Assembly: GCA_019638355.1 (NCBI GenBank)
Contig: JAHBTY010000005.1
Span: 62,001 to 126,000 of the forward strand
Direction of reading: 5' to 3'
From: Cyclobacteriaceae bacterium
GTDB lineage: Bacteria > Bacteroidota > Bacteroidia > Cytophagales > Cyclobacteriaceae
DNA length: 64,000 nucleotides
Within the stretch, counting starts at the first letter, position 1, and the number at the start of each line of letters is the position of its first letter. This document shows positions 16,756 through 26,052 of the stretch, piece after piece. The translations under genes and the position numbers were made by a program. Under the pieces are notes generated by a model. It did not search any database and had not been told where the DNA came from. It saw only the letters and a list, made by a program, of their open reading frames with translations.

Positions 16756-18819
16756 ATGGGACAAAGCCTCTTCTTCAACATCCTCACATTCGATTGGCCG
16801 AAAAATAATGTTCCCTTCTTCTTTCATCAGGTGGAGCAGACCTCCTACCCTCGCCTGCACAGGCAAGTTTTTCCAAATAATATTGATTCAATCTTTCCTG
16901 GCATCTCCAAATCAGATCAAAAGTTTATTGCAACCACCTATGAAGGTGATACCGAAGGCTTCACTGCATTAGATATTGATTTCAAAACAGAAAATCCCGA
17001 TTTGGTAAAGCAGTTTTACAATAGAAAACTCAAATACTATTTTCAGAAGAAACGGAATCAGATCGTCAAGACTAATTTCATTAAGGAAAACCAACTCTGG
17101 ATTCCCACCATTAGCAAAGAGCCAACGAAATATAAGGTATTTGATAAGTATACCTTGAAAGTACAATTAGGTCACGTAACCGATTTTCCTGAATTAGTAA
17201 TTTCCTATGACGGTCAATCAAAAGTCTGGAATACAAGTGTGGGCGAATTGCTTGCTGAGGTGTCACCTCAATTCTTTAATTGGGTACTGTATGAAAACAC
17301 ATTGCGCAAATATGAAGAATTAGCAACATTGGAAAATGTAGATTATAACAAGGCTTTCCCAATTGTAGGTAAACAACTCAAGATAGCATTAGAACTACCC
17401 ACCGAGGCACCTTCACGGGAGAACAGATACAAATTATACCTCGATAAGATCGAATCATTTCTTGATGCATTCATCAGGGTTAAAGAATTTCAGGCAGTGA
17501 TACCATTGCACAATACCAAGCTTGTCGAAGTAAGTCCAATCCGGGTAAATGTTACTGCTCAGGAAAGTAATAAACTTACTTTTGGTAACGATGGGCTAGA
17601 CATCGTTCCTTTCAATGGTGTTAAAACACATGGTCCTTACAAGAAGTCCCCATACAATAAGGTTCATTTATTCTTTATTGCTCATGAGTCAGACAAACCG
17701 GTAGCAGTAAAATTAAACGAGTACTTTACTAAAGGTCTCGGTTTCTTCAAGGGTTTGCAATCCTTTGCGCAGATAATCTTTCACACCGAAAAGAACTTCA
17801 GTATCTTCTTCAAAGACAAGGATAACCCTATAGCTGAAATACAGAATCTTTTATTAAACGATAGAAATATTGATCGCGATCTACAATACATAGCGATCTA
17901 CATTACACCCTTCACGAAATTCGAAGCCGATCTTCAAAAAAGAGAAATCTACTATAAGGTTAAAGAACTGTTACTAAAACGTGGCATTACCTCCCAATGC
18001 ATTGATGCCAATAAAGTGATGGAACAAGGAGAAACTTATGTCTATAGCTTACCAAACATTGCCGTAGCCATTCTCGCCAAGTTGAAAGGAACTCCCTGGA
18101 GATTGAACACACCAAAGAAAAATGAGTTGGTAGTTGGAATTGGAGCATTCAAACACGCATCTCTTGATGTACAATACATTGGCAGCGCATTCAGCTTCGA
18201 TAACACAGGTCATTTTAACAACTTCGAATACTTCATGAAAAGTGAGGTAGATATATTGGCTGGCTCCATAGTTCACTCGGTAAGAGAATACGCGTCCGTC
18301 AACAGTAAACCAGAAAGGCTTATTATTCATTTCTACAAAAGCATGAGTGATAGGGAGCTCGAGCCCATCGAGAAAGGATTAAGAGATCTTGGGTTGGACA
18401 TCCCTGTTTTTATCGTTACAATTAATAAGACCGAGGCGGAGGACATATTAGTCTTTGACAATAGCTGGAAGGAATTAATGCCACTCAGCGGTACCTACAT
18501 CAATATAGGTTCAAATAGATACTTGCTTTGCAATAACACCCGATATTCAACAACGGCCCAGTATAAGGCCACAGACGGCTATCCCTTTCCTATTAAACTT
18601 AAAATAGACTGCAACAAGCCTAAGGAATTGGAGCAAACCCAAGTCATCAAAGACCTGATTGATCAAGTCTATCAGTTCAGCAGAATGTATTGGAAGTCAG
18701 TTCGGCAGCAGAACCTTCCAGTAACAATAAAATACCCTGAAATGGTGGCACAGATCGCACCTCATTTCGATGGCGATGAAATACCTCAATTCGGCAGAGA
18801 TAATCTTTGGTTTTTGTAA
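16756..18819 (+). CDS. Prokaryotic Argonaute, predicted catalytically inactive
   Basis: A 687-residue Argonaute-like protein: N/L1 region (about 1-245, no clear PAZ), L2 linker (about 255-300, NGVKTHGPYKK), MID (about 303-450) and PIWI (about 455-687). The MID has the guide 5'-end set Y399, K403, Q414 and K442. In PIWI, the first catalytic Asp is Gly463 (VVGIGAFKH). The position matching the third residue is Tyr527 (LIIHFYKS), so the DEDX tetrad is broken. It probably binds a guide and target without cutting and needs a partner effector. It is the last gene of the hsdR-YgjP-Argonaute set. Family call is from motifs and layout; the subclade (long-B-like) is inference. Confidence 0.82.
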   Translation: MGQSLFFNILTFDWPKNNVPFFFHQVEQTSYPRLHRQVFPNNIDSIFPGISKSDQKFIATTYEGDTEGFTALDIDFKTENPDLVKQFYNRKLKYYFQKKRNQIVKTNFIKENQLWIPTISKEPTKYKVFDKYTLKVQLGHVTDFPELVISYDGQSKVWNTSVGELLAEVSPQFFNWVLYENTLRKYEELATLENVDYNKAFPIVGKQLKIALELPTEAPSRENRYKLYLDKIESFLDAFIRVKEFQAVIPLHNTKLVEVSPIRVNVTAQESNKLTFGNDGLDIVPFNGVKTHGPYKKSPYNKVHLFFIAHESDKPVAVKLNEYFTKGLGFFKGLQSFAQIIFHTEKNFSIFFKDKDNPIAEIQNLLLNDRNIDRDLQYIAIYITPFTKFEADLQKREIYYKVKELLLKRGITSQCIDANKVMEQGETYVYSLPNIAVAILAKLKGTPWRLNTPKKNELVVGIGAFKHASLDVQYIGSAFSFDNTGHFNNFEYFMKSEVDILAGSIVHSVREYASVNSKPERLIIHFYKSMSDRELEPIEKGLRDLGLDIPVFIVTINKTEAEDILVFDNSWKELMPLSGTYINIGSNRYLLCNNTRYSTTAQYKATDGYPFPIKLKIDCNKPKELEQTQVIKDLIDQVYQFSRMYWKSVRQQNLPVTIKYPEMVAQIAPHFDGDEIPQFGRDNLWFL

Positions 18820-18913
18820 TTTCTTCCATTGAATATTTTATGGAACTAAGTTATTTCTATGCGGCATACAATAAGCTCCTTCTAAAAGATAAAGAACTAC
18901 AAAAAACGATTGC

Positions 18914-18930
18914 GAAATTGTATAAATTTC
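18914..18930. promoter_or_regulatory. Candidate operator before the ChrB-AraC gene
   Basis: GAAATT (18914-18919), five bases, AATTTC (18925-18930): a perfect AT-rich inverted repeat, 22 bases before the ATG at 18953. It could be the self-regulatory site of the fused regulator. The motif is short and AT-rich, so chance is possible. Confidence 0.3.
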
Positions 18931-18952
18931 AATTATAGCAAAAGGCAAAAAA

Positions 18953-19792
18953 ATGAAATGGATCACACGAGAACGACCGAAAATTGACCGGATTGCCTGC
19001 CCTTGGCTGATCAGGCGATTTGTAGATAAGGATGCTGAAATCATCTATGTTCCGTTCGATGAAGTGATAGAGAAATCAAAAGAGCTGAATGCTACTCCAT
19101 TCGATTTGCCCGAAGTTGAGTATACACACTATGGCGATGAATGCACTTTCGATTATATTATTAAGAAGCACAGGATCACTGATCCTGCGCTGAAAGTTCT
19201 GGCCGTAATTGTAAGAGGAGCTGATACGGACAGGCATGATATAGCCAGTCAGGCTTCAGGTCTATGGGCAATTTCGGCAGGGTTGTCACACAATATAAAA
19301 GATGATCACCAACTTCTTGAAAGAGGTATGATGATTTACGATGCACTCTACAGCTGGGCAAAACATTTGCAAAACGAACGACATACACAGAATCCGATTG
19401 AGAATCTTTTGTTGGATGTTTATAAGAAGTTTCTAAAACAGAAGTCTGGGAGGGCTCCGGCATGGACAGTAGAGCTAAAAGAAATTATCCAGGATCAGAT
19501 CGACACTAATTTGGCTCTATGCCTGAAAGAGATTTCTCAAAGTTTAAATGTCCACCCTACCTACTTATCACGAGAGTTCTCCAAATATTTTGATGACTTG
19601 TCCTTTGGTGATTACATCAGAAAGCTAAGGATTGAAAAAGCAATCGTACTTCTGAATGATTCAAAGCACTCATTAGCTGAAATAGCTTACCTGACTGGTT
19701 TTTCAGATCAAAGCCACTTTACGCGGATTTTCAAGAAAACCACTGGCAAAAGCCCGCTTTCCTACAAGAAAAGTTTGGCAAAAAGTAAATAG
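18953..19792 (+). CDS. ChrB chromate-resistance domain fused to AraC-type HTH
   Basis: A 279-residue fusion. Residues about 1-135 match the ChrB/chromate-resistance domain (WITRERPKIDRIACPWLIRRF, DYIIKKHRITDPAL, GLWAISAGLS). Residues about 165-275 are an AraC double HTH (LNVHPTYLSREFSKYF, LTGFSDQSHFTRIFKKTTGKSP). ChrB proteins are chromate-linked; the fusion probably makes a one-protein chromate-responsive regulator. A close copy of the first domain without the HTH follows at 19868 and the chromate transporter after that, which supports a local regulatory role. DNA target is unproven. Confidence 0.85.
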   Translation: MKWITRERPKIDRIACPWLIRRFVDKDAEIIYVPFDEVIEKSKELNATPFDLPEVEYTHYGDECTFDYIIKKHRITDPALKVLAVIVRGADTDRHDIASQASGLWAISAGLSHNIKDDHQLLERGMMIYDALYSWAKHLQNERHTQNPIENLLLDVYKKFLKQKSGRAPAWTVELKEIIQDQIDTNLALCLKEISQSLNVHPTYLSREFSKYFDDLSFGDYIRKLRIEKAIVLLNDSKHSLAEIAYLTGFSDQSHFTRIFKKTTGKSPLSYKKSLAKSK

Positions 19793-19867
19793 AATACCAA
19801 AAGTAAATTCCATTCTATACTTCTGCTCACAGGTTTTGTAGCCTTATTTAACCAAAAGGCTTCAGAA

Positions 19868-20320
19868 ATGAAATGGATTACACGCGAACGCCCAAAAATT
19901 GATCGCATTGCATGTCCCTGGCTGATCAAGAATTTTGTTGACAAGAGTGCTGAGTTTATTTATGTTCCTAAAGAACAGGTCTTCGCAAAAGCTGAAGAAC
20001 TGAATGCCATTCCTTACGATATACCTGGTGCAGAGTATTCACATGAAGGTGACTTTTGCACATTTGACTATATCATCAGGAAACACAACATTACTGATTC
20101 CGCTATTGATCAACTGGCAGTGATTGTTCGTGCAGCAGATACTGATAGTTTTGAATTGGCTCCGCAAGCTGCCGGGCTTTGGGCTATATCTGCGGGATTG
20201 TCATACAACATTAAAGACGATCATGAGCAACTCATTATTGGAATGAAAATCTATGATGCACTCTACAGTTGGGCGAAGCACGTATACAGCGAAAAACATA
20301 ATTGGAGCCCTACACTCTAA
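19868..20320 (+). CDS. chrB: Stand-alone ChrB-domain chromate resistance protein
   Basis: A 150-residue protein nearly colinear with the first half of its upstream neighbour: MKWITRERPKIDRIACPWLI is identical, and many later stretches match (GLWAISAGLS, YDALYSWAKH). It ends where the neighbour's HTH region begins, so it is the domain alone. The tandem arrangement suggests duplication with HTH gain in one copy or loss in the other. It stops five bases before the chrA start, so the two are coupled. Its biochemical role in chromate resistance is not clear from sequence. Confidence 0.82.
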   Translation: MKWITRERPKIDRIACPWLIKNFVDKSAEFIYVPKEQVFAKAEELNAIPYDIPGAEYSHEGDFCTFDYIIRKHNITDSAIDQLAVIVRAADTDSFELAPQAAGLWAISAGLSYNIKDDHEQLIIGMKIYDALYSWAKHVYSEKHNWSPTL

Positions 20321-20325
20321 AAACA

Positions 20326-21462
20326 ATGACACCTCAATACTCTTTAAAAGATTTAATCATCTATTTTTTAAAACTCGGAACATGGGGCTTTGGTGGGCCC
20401 GTTGCTTTGGTAGGATATATGTATCGCGATCTGGTTGATAATAAAAAATGGATTACTGAAGAAGATTATCGTGAAGGACTGGCCTTGTCACAACTTGCAC
20501 CTGGCCCATTGGCAGCACAACTTTCCATTTACCTTGGCTACGTGCATTTTAGAATTTTAGGTGCTACGCTGGTGGGAATCGCCTTTGTTCTTCCATCTTT
20601 TTTAATGGTGCTTCTGATTGGTTATGCCTATGTGACTTTTGGAGGTTTACCCTGGATGCAAGCAGTGTTCTATGGAGTGGGTTCTGCGGTTATCGGCATA
20701 ATCGCTATCAGCAGTTATAAACTCACTACCAAGAGCATTGGGAAGGATTATCTCTTATGGGGAATTTTTATCGTGCTGGCAATTACAACCTTCATCACCG
20801 AGTCGGAAATAATCTGGCTGATATTAGCTGGAGGATTTGTTGTTTGGTTTACAAAAGTCCCACCTACATTCACCAATACGCCTGCCCTGTTTTCACCTGT
20901 TCTCCTACAACTTGTTCCCTCATTATCATCATCCGATAAGCTAGTACAAATCGGCTGGTTCTTTACGAAAGCAGGTGCTTTTGTATTTGGCAGCGGGCTT
21001 GCCATAGTTCCATTTTTGTATGGAGGTGTTGTTAAAGAATACCAATGGTTAACCGAACAGCAATTTGTAGATGCGGTAGCCGTGGCCATGATTACACCCG
21101 GCCCTGTTGTTATTACCGTTGGATTTATTGGTTATCTCGTTGCCGGTGTCCCTGGTGCGTGTGTTGCGGCACTAGCCACATTTGTTCCTTGTTATTTGTT
21201 TACTGTTATTCCTGCACCATATTTTAAAAAGTATGGCAAACATCCGGCCATCAAAGCTTTTGTGGATGGCGTAACAGCAGCGGCCATCGGAGCTATTGCC
21301 GGGGCTGTACTGGTTTTAGGCAAGAGAACATTGATCGATATACCCACTGTTCTTATTGCATTATCCACCGCTGCGATTCTTTTCAAGTTTAAAAAACTTC
21401 AGGAACCCTTTATCATAATTGCAGCCGCTGCGATAGGGCTTGCCTTGAAAATACTGATGTGA
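20326..21462 (+). CDS. chrA: Chromate transporter ChrA
   Basis: A 378-residue inner-membrane protein with the two-repeat CHR layout. The first repeat has FLKLGTWGFGGPVALVGYM and LALSQLAPGPLAAQL; the second has FFTKAGAFVFGSGLAIVPFLYGG and DAVAVAMITPGPVVIT. About ten to twelve hydrophobic segments are visible. ChrA exports chromate from the cytoplasm, driven by the membrane potential. The ATG at 20326 is preferred over an upstream in-frame ATG inside chrB. The neighbouring ChrB genes support the substrate. Confidence 0.93.
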   Translation: MTPQYSLKDLIIYFLKLGTWGFGGPVALVGYMYRDLVDNKKWITEEDYREGLALSQLAPGPLAAQLSIYLGYVHFRILGATLVGIAFVLPSFLMVLLIGYAYVTFGGLPWMQAVFYGVGSAVIGIIAISSYKLTTKSIGKDYLLWGIFIVLAITTFITESEIIWLILAGGFVVWFTKVPPTFTNTPALFSPVLLQLVPSLSSSDKLVQIGWFFTKAGAFVFGSGLAIVPFLYGGVVKEYQWLTEQQFVDAVAVAMITPGPVVITVGFIGYLVAGVPGACVAALATFVPCYLFTVIPAPYFKKYGKHPAIKAFVDGVTAAAIGAIAGAVLVLGKRTLIDIPTVLIALSTAAILFKFKKLQEPFIIIAAAAIGLALKILM

Positions 21463-21498
21463 ATTTTAAGTTAACGGCCATAATCTGACAATAGTAAA

Positions 21499-21533
21499 CT
21501 CCAATTTTCCTCCATTATTGAATTGTACTTTAA
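21499..21533 (+). promoter_or_regulatory. Tandem CTCCA operator/promoter before tolC-RND operon
   Basis: CTCCA at 21499 and 21510 (11 bp apart), then a TGTACTTTAA start-region element with its TA at 21526, 16 bp after the second repeat. The same arrangement with identical spacings precedes the response regulator (27738) and DUF5916 (29747). Eleven-bp tandem half-sites are typical of OmpR-family regulators, so this is probably the binding site of the regulator at 27789. Confidence 0.65.
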
Positions 21534-21545
21534 GCGAAAAAATCG

Positions 21546-22886
21546 ATGAAAATACTTTGGCTCGCAATCGGGTTGCTGACCGTTTCAACGGCAAACGGTC
21601 AGACCCTTCATGAGTTGCTGAAACAGGCCGAATCCAGTTACCCCCTACTTAAAGCCAAGGCCTTTGAAGTTCAGGCGGGGCAAAGTAATGTGTCCTCGGT
21701 TAAGAATACTGCCCTTCCTTCCTTGGATGCAGCCTATCAGGTTAACTATGCCACCTATAACAATATTACTGGTATGGCAATGCCGCAATACTTCGTTCCT
21801 ATTAGTGGCCCGCCTTCATCCGATAATACCTCCAGTGGAGCATTTGGAAGTGTAGGTAGTTTATTGTTGAAGTGGGAGCCGTTTACGTTTGGTCAAAGAA
21901 GCTCACGCATCGATCTGGCAAAAACTGGAATTAAATATAACGAAGCCGATGCACGCAATGAAGTATTCAAACATCAGGTAACATTCATTAATTCATATCT
22001 CGATGTTTTAATGGCGCACGAACTGCTTAAAGTGTATACTAAGAACCTGGAACGTTCGAGAGAAAATTTAAAAGTGGTGCGCACGCTTACCATAAGTGGA
22101 TTACATCCAGGTGTGGACACTGCTCTTTTTAATGGTGAACTTTCACGCGCCAAAATAGAATTACTCAATCATCAGAAATATCTTGAAACACAACAAGCTT
22201 CTTTGTCGGAATTGCTGGCCAGTGATGAAGCAATCTACACTCCCGATAGTAGTTACTTTCATGCACTGCCTTCAGATCCTTCTGACACAGTATCATCCAA
22301 TCACCCCTTACTAACGCTTTCGGAAAGTAAACTCCAGAATCAACGTCAGCAGCAAACTTCAATCAGGCGAACGCTTAATCCCAATTTTTCTGTATGGGCT
22401 ACCGGCTATGCACGTGGCTCTGGTATTCGATATGATGGGGTAGTTAATTCAAGTGATGGCCTGTCCTTCAGCAGGTATAATTATGGAGTTGGCCTTCAGC
22501 TTAGTGTTCCGCTCTTACGATTTATTGAAGTACGACCGCAGCTTAATCAACAAAGTGCGTTGATCAGTGCTCAGGAAGAACGACTCAATCAGGTAAAACT
22601 TGAATTGAATAAGCAAAACAAAGTTGCCGAACTGACTTTTCGAAATGCATTGGAAGTTGCCAAGGAAAGCCCTGTATTATATAAGTCCGCTGAATTTTCA
22701 TTCCGTGCTTTATCAACCCGTTACAATTCCGGACTTACCAATTATGCTGATCTTATTCAGTCGCAATACGGTTTAGTAAAAGCTGAAACGGAGTTGAAGA
22801 AATCCTATTTGGAAGCATGGAAGGCCCTGCTTTATAAGGCCGCAGTTCAGGGAGATATTAGTATATTTTTAAATCAAGTTAAGTAA
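21546..22886 (+). CDS. TolC-family outer-membrane efflux protein
   Basis: A 446-residue protein with a signal peptide (about 1-18, cleavage after ANG) and the two OEP repeats of TolC-type channels. The N-terminal repeat starts TLHELLKQAESSYPLLKAKAFEVQA; the C-terminal repeat includes ARGSGIRYDGVV and RYNSGLTNYADLIQSQYGLVKAETELKKSYLEAWKALL. It forms the trimeric outer-membrane duct for the RND pump encoded six bases downstream. The gene order channel-pump-adaptor is less usual than adaptor first. It is preceded by the shared tandem-repeat promoter. Confidence 0.9.
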   Translation: MKILWLAIGLLTVSTANGQTLHELLKQAESSYPLLKAKAFEVQAGQSNVSSVKNTALPSLDAAYQVNYATYNNITGMAMPQYFVPISGPPSSDNTSSGAFGSVGSLLLKWEPFTFGQRSSRIDLAKTGIKYNEADARNEVFKHQVTFINSYLDVLMAHELLKVYTKNLERSRENLKVVRTLTISGLHPGVDTALFNGELSRAKIELLNHQKYLETQQASLSELLASDEAIYTPDSSYFHALPSDPSDTVSSNHPLLTLSESKLQNQRQQQTSIRRTLNPNFSVWATGYARGSGIRYDGVVNSSDGLSFSRYNYGVGLQLSVPLLRFIEVRPQLNQQSALISAQEERLNQVKLELNKQNKVAELTFRNALEVAKESPVLYKSAEFSFRALSTRYNSGLTNYADLIQSQYGLVKAETELKKSYLEAWKALLYKAAVQGDISIFLNQVK

Positions 22887-22891
22887 GCAGC

Positions 22892-25800
22892 ATGAACTTA
22901 ATACAAGGTGCTTTACGCAAACCCGTCACGGTAATTGTAGCGATTATTGCCATACTCATTTTTTCTTCTGTTGCTATACGCAATTCAAAGATTGACATTT
23001 TCCCAACATTGGGACTGCCTACTATTTATGTTGCTCAAACGTATGGTGGCCTTTCTCCGCAACAAATGGAAGGATTTATTACTTCTTACTATGAGTATCA
23101 CTTTCTATACATCACGGGAATTAAGTTCGTAGAAAGTAAATCGGTTCAGGGAGTCACCCTTATCAAGCTGCAATTTCATGAAGGAACGGATATGGCAGCG
23201 GCTATGGCCGAAACGGTATCTTATGTAAATCGCTCAAGATCATTTATGCCACCTGGCACATTGCCTCCCTTTGTTATGCGCTATGATGCAGGTTCTGTTC
23301 CTGTTGGCCAATTGGTATTTAGCAGTGAAACTAAATCGTTGAGCGAGATTCAGGATTTGGCCTTGTTTAAAGTACGTCCTATGTTTGCTTCATTGCCTGG
23401 GGTATCAGCACCACCTCCTTTCGGTGGAAATCAACGAACTGTTTTAATTAAAGCTGACCCGGAAAGAATGCGAAGCTATGGCCTTACACCAGATGACCTG
23501 GTTACTGCTATTGCAAAAAATAATACAATCTCACCTGCGGGCAATATCCGTGTTGGTGATTTTGCCTTAATAACACCTTCCAACAGTGTTGTTGATAATT
23601 TCAAAGAGCTTGAATCAATTGCACTCAAGTCAGGAACGGGTGCTTCCATTTATGTTCGTGATGTTGCCAGTGTTGACAATGGAGCGGATGTTACGTCAGG
23701 CTATGCTCTTATCAATGGAAAACGTTCGGTATATATTCCTGTTACGAAAAGAGCAGATGCTTCAACATGGGATGTGGTACAAAATATTAAGAAGGCCTTG
23801 CCGGAAATGCAAGCAGCGGTTCCGGATGATATAAAAGTATCGTATGAACTCGACCAATCCGGTTACGTTATCAATTCGCTTCGGAGCCTTTTGTTTGAAG
23901 GAGGATTAGGAGCCATCCTTACCGGACTTATGGTGCTCTTGTTTTTAGGTGACAGACGCAGTGCGATTATTGTGGTACTGACCATACCACTTGCTTTACT
24001 TTCAGCAGTAGTCTTTCTATACCTCTTTGACCAGTCAATAAATATCATGACACTTGGAGGTTTAGCACTTGCCGTGGGTATCCTGGTGGATGAAGCTACC
24101 GTTACTGTTGAAAATATTCACAATCATCAGGAGAACGGGAAGTCAAAAGCAAGAGCAATCATTGATGCATGTAAAGAAATAGCGTTGCCCAAGTTTCTGA
24201 TTCTGTTAAGCATCCTGGCTGTATTTGTGCCTTCACTGTTTATGTCTGGTGTTCCTAAAGCTATGTTCATTCCGCTTTCACTTGCTGTAGGCTTCGCAAT
24301 GATCGCTTCGTTTTTGTTATCACAGACTTTCGTACCTGTTGTTTCCAACTGGCTATTGAAAGAAGGTGTTAGTACGAGTAATAAAAGATTCGAGCGATTT
24401 AAAGAATGGTACACTAACTTCTCTTATAAGCAATTTGACAGATCAAGGATTCTTGCACCGCTGTTTTTAGTTCTTGCCTTAGTAGTTACCCTGGTGTGTT
24501 ATCGTTTTATTGGTACAGAGATATTTCCGAAAGTTGATGCCGGGCAATTTCAGGTTCGCCTACGAATGCCAACCGGTACACGTATTGAACGAACAGAAAC
24601 GGCAACAAAAGATGTACTAAAGATCATTGATGAGATCGCTGGAAAGGACAACATTGAAATCACTTCTTCTTTTGCCGGTCTACAACCACAGACCTACGCA
24701 ATCAACCCAATCTTCTTGTGGACAAGCGGACCACATGAGGCATTGATGAAAGTTAAATTTAAAAGTAACTCTGGGATTCGACTGGAGAAATTCAAGGAAC
24801 AGCTTCGCGATAGTATAAAAAAAGAAATGCCTTCAGCACTTATCTCATTTGAACCTGCCGACTTGGTTGATCAGGTGATGAGCCTTGGAACCAATACACC
24901 ACTTGAAATTGCTGTACAAGGAAAGAACCTTGCACAAGGGCGTGAGTACGCAGAGAAAGTTAAAAAGCAATTGGAAAAGATTTCATATCTGAGAGATGTG
25001 CAGTATGGCCTTCCGCTGGACTATCCGAGTCTTCAGATTAATTATGATCGTGTGCGAGCTGGTCAGATGGGTGTATCCGTAGAGCAGGCTGCTAAATCGG
25101 TATTGGCAGGAACATCCTCAAGCCGCCTCACGCAACCTATCTACTGGTTGGATAAAGCTGCTGGAAATGCTTACCAGGTTCAGGTAGAATATCCGCAGTT
25201 CAGAATGAATAGTGCGGATCAAATTGAACAAATACCTATTGATGGAAAACGTGACCAAAACATTTACCTGCGTGATGTAGCCGATTGGAAGAAAATGAAT
25301 ACCGTAGGTGAATATGATCGCCTTAATCAGCAACGCTACATTACCGTTACTGCGAACCTTAATAATAAAGATTTAGGTTCAGCTATTAAGGATGCGAACA
25401 AAGCGATAAAAAATATCGGGGAAATACCACACGGTATGAAAATCTACTTGCGCGGTCAGGCTGAAATTTTGGATCAGACGATGAGTGAGTTGGGAATTGG
25501 GTTGATACTTGCCATCGTCATTATTTTCCTTTTGCTGGCCACTAACTTTCAATCTTTTAACCTTTCATGGTCGATACTCTCAACTGTTCCGGCAGTAATA
25601 GCAGGATCATTTCTTCTGCTGTTATTAACAGGTAAGACACTGAATATTCAATCGTTCATGGGAACGATCATGGCGATAGGAGTTGCAGTATCCAATGCAA
25701 TACTCCTGATCACTAACGCAGAATATCTGCGAAAGCAAAATGTATTGAACACAAACGTAGGATTGGAAGCCGCCAAGAATCGACTACGTCCTATCCTCAT

Positions 25801-26029
25801 GACAAGTATTGCCATGATTGCAGGTATGATTCCAATGGCGATCGGATTCGGGGAAGGTGCTGAACAAACGGCTCCTCTTGGTATTGCAGTAATTGGTGGA
25901 CTGCTCTTTTCTACCGTGACTACACTGTTCGTTTTACCTGTGATCTATAGCAGGGTAATCGGAAGCAAACAATATGTAAGCGCATCCCTTGATCCGGATG
26001 ACGAGACTAGTAAAAACTTTGGGCAATAA
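22892..26029 (+). CDS. RND efflux pump inner-membrane subunit (AcrB/HAE-type)
   Basis: A 1045-residue RND permease of full length. Twelve membrane helices in the usual 1+5 and 1+5 layout can be seen, with large periplasmic loops between TM1-TM2 and TM7-TM8. TM4 has GGLALAVGILVDEATVTVENI, where VDE replaces the common VDD of proton relay residues. The second half has MGTIMAIGVAVSNAILLI. These pumps use proton flow to export drugs, metals or other toxic compounds. The substrate cannot be read from sequence; the chromate and oxidative-stress genes nearby hint at stress-related export. Confidence 0.92.
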   Translation: MNLIQGALRKPVTVIVAIIAILIFSSVAIRNSKIDIFPTLGLPTIYVAQTYGGLSPQQMEGFITSYYEYHFLYITGIKFVESKSVQGVTLIKLQFHEGTDMAAAMAETVSYVNRSRSFMPPGTLPPFVMRYDAGSVPVGQLVFSSETKSLSEIQDLALFKVRPMFASLPGVSAPPPFGGNQRTVLIKADPERMRSYGLTPDDLVTAIAKNNTISPAGNIRVGDFALITPSNSVVDNFKELESIALKSGTGASIYVRDVASVDNGADVTSGYALINGKRSVYIPVTKRADASTWDVVQNIKKALPEMQAAVPDDIKVSYELDQSGYVINSLRSLLFEGGLGAILTGLMVLLFLGDRRSAIIVVLTIPLALLSAVVFLYLFDQSINIMTLGGLALAVGILVDEATVTVENIHNHQENGKSKARAIIDACKEIALPKFLILLSILAVFVPSLFMSGVPKAMFIPLSLAVGFAMIASFLLSQTFVPVVSNWLLKEGVSTSNKRFERFKEWYTNFSYKQFDRSRILAPLFLVLALVVTLVCYRFIGTEIFPKVDAGQFQVRLRMPTGTRIERTETATKDVLKIIDEIAGKDNIEITSSFAGLQPQTYAINPIFLWTSGPHEALMKVKFKSNSGIRLEKFKEQLRDSIKKEMPSALISFEPADLVDQVMSLGTNTPLEIAVQGKNLAQGREYAEKVKKQLEKISYLRDVQYGLPLDYPSLQINYDRVRAGQMGVSVEQAAKSVLAGTSSSRLTQPIYWLDKAAGNAYQVQVEYPQFRMNSADQIEQIPIDGKRDQNIYLRDVADWKKMNTVGEYDRLNQQRYITVTANLNNKDLGSAIKDANKAIKNIGEIPHGMKIYLRGQAEILDQTMSELGIGLILAIVIIFLLLATNFQSFNLSWSILSTVPAVIAGSFLLLLLTGKTLNIQSFMGTIMAIGVAVSNAILLITNAEYLRKQNVLNTNVGLEAAKNRLRPILMTSIAMIAGMIPMAIGFGEGAEQTAPLGIAVIGGLLFSTVTTLFVLPVIYSRVIGSKQYVSASLDPDDETSKNFGQ

Positions 26030-26052
26030 TTTAACTTCAATTGAATAGATAC

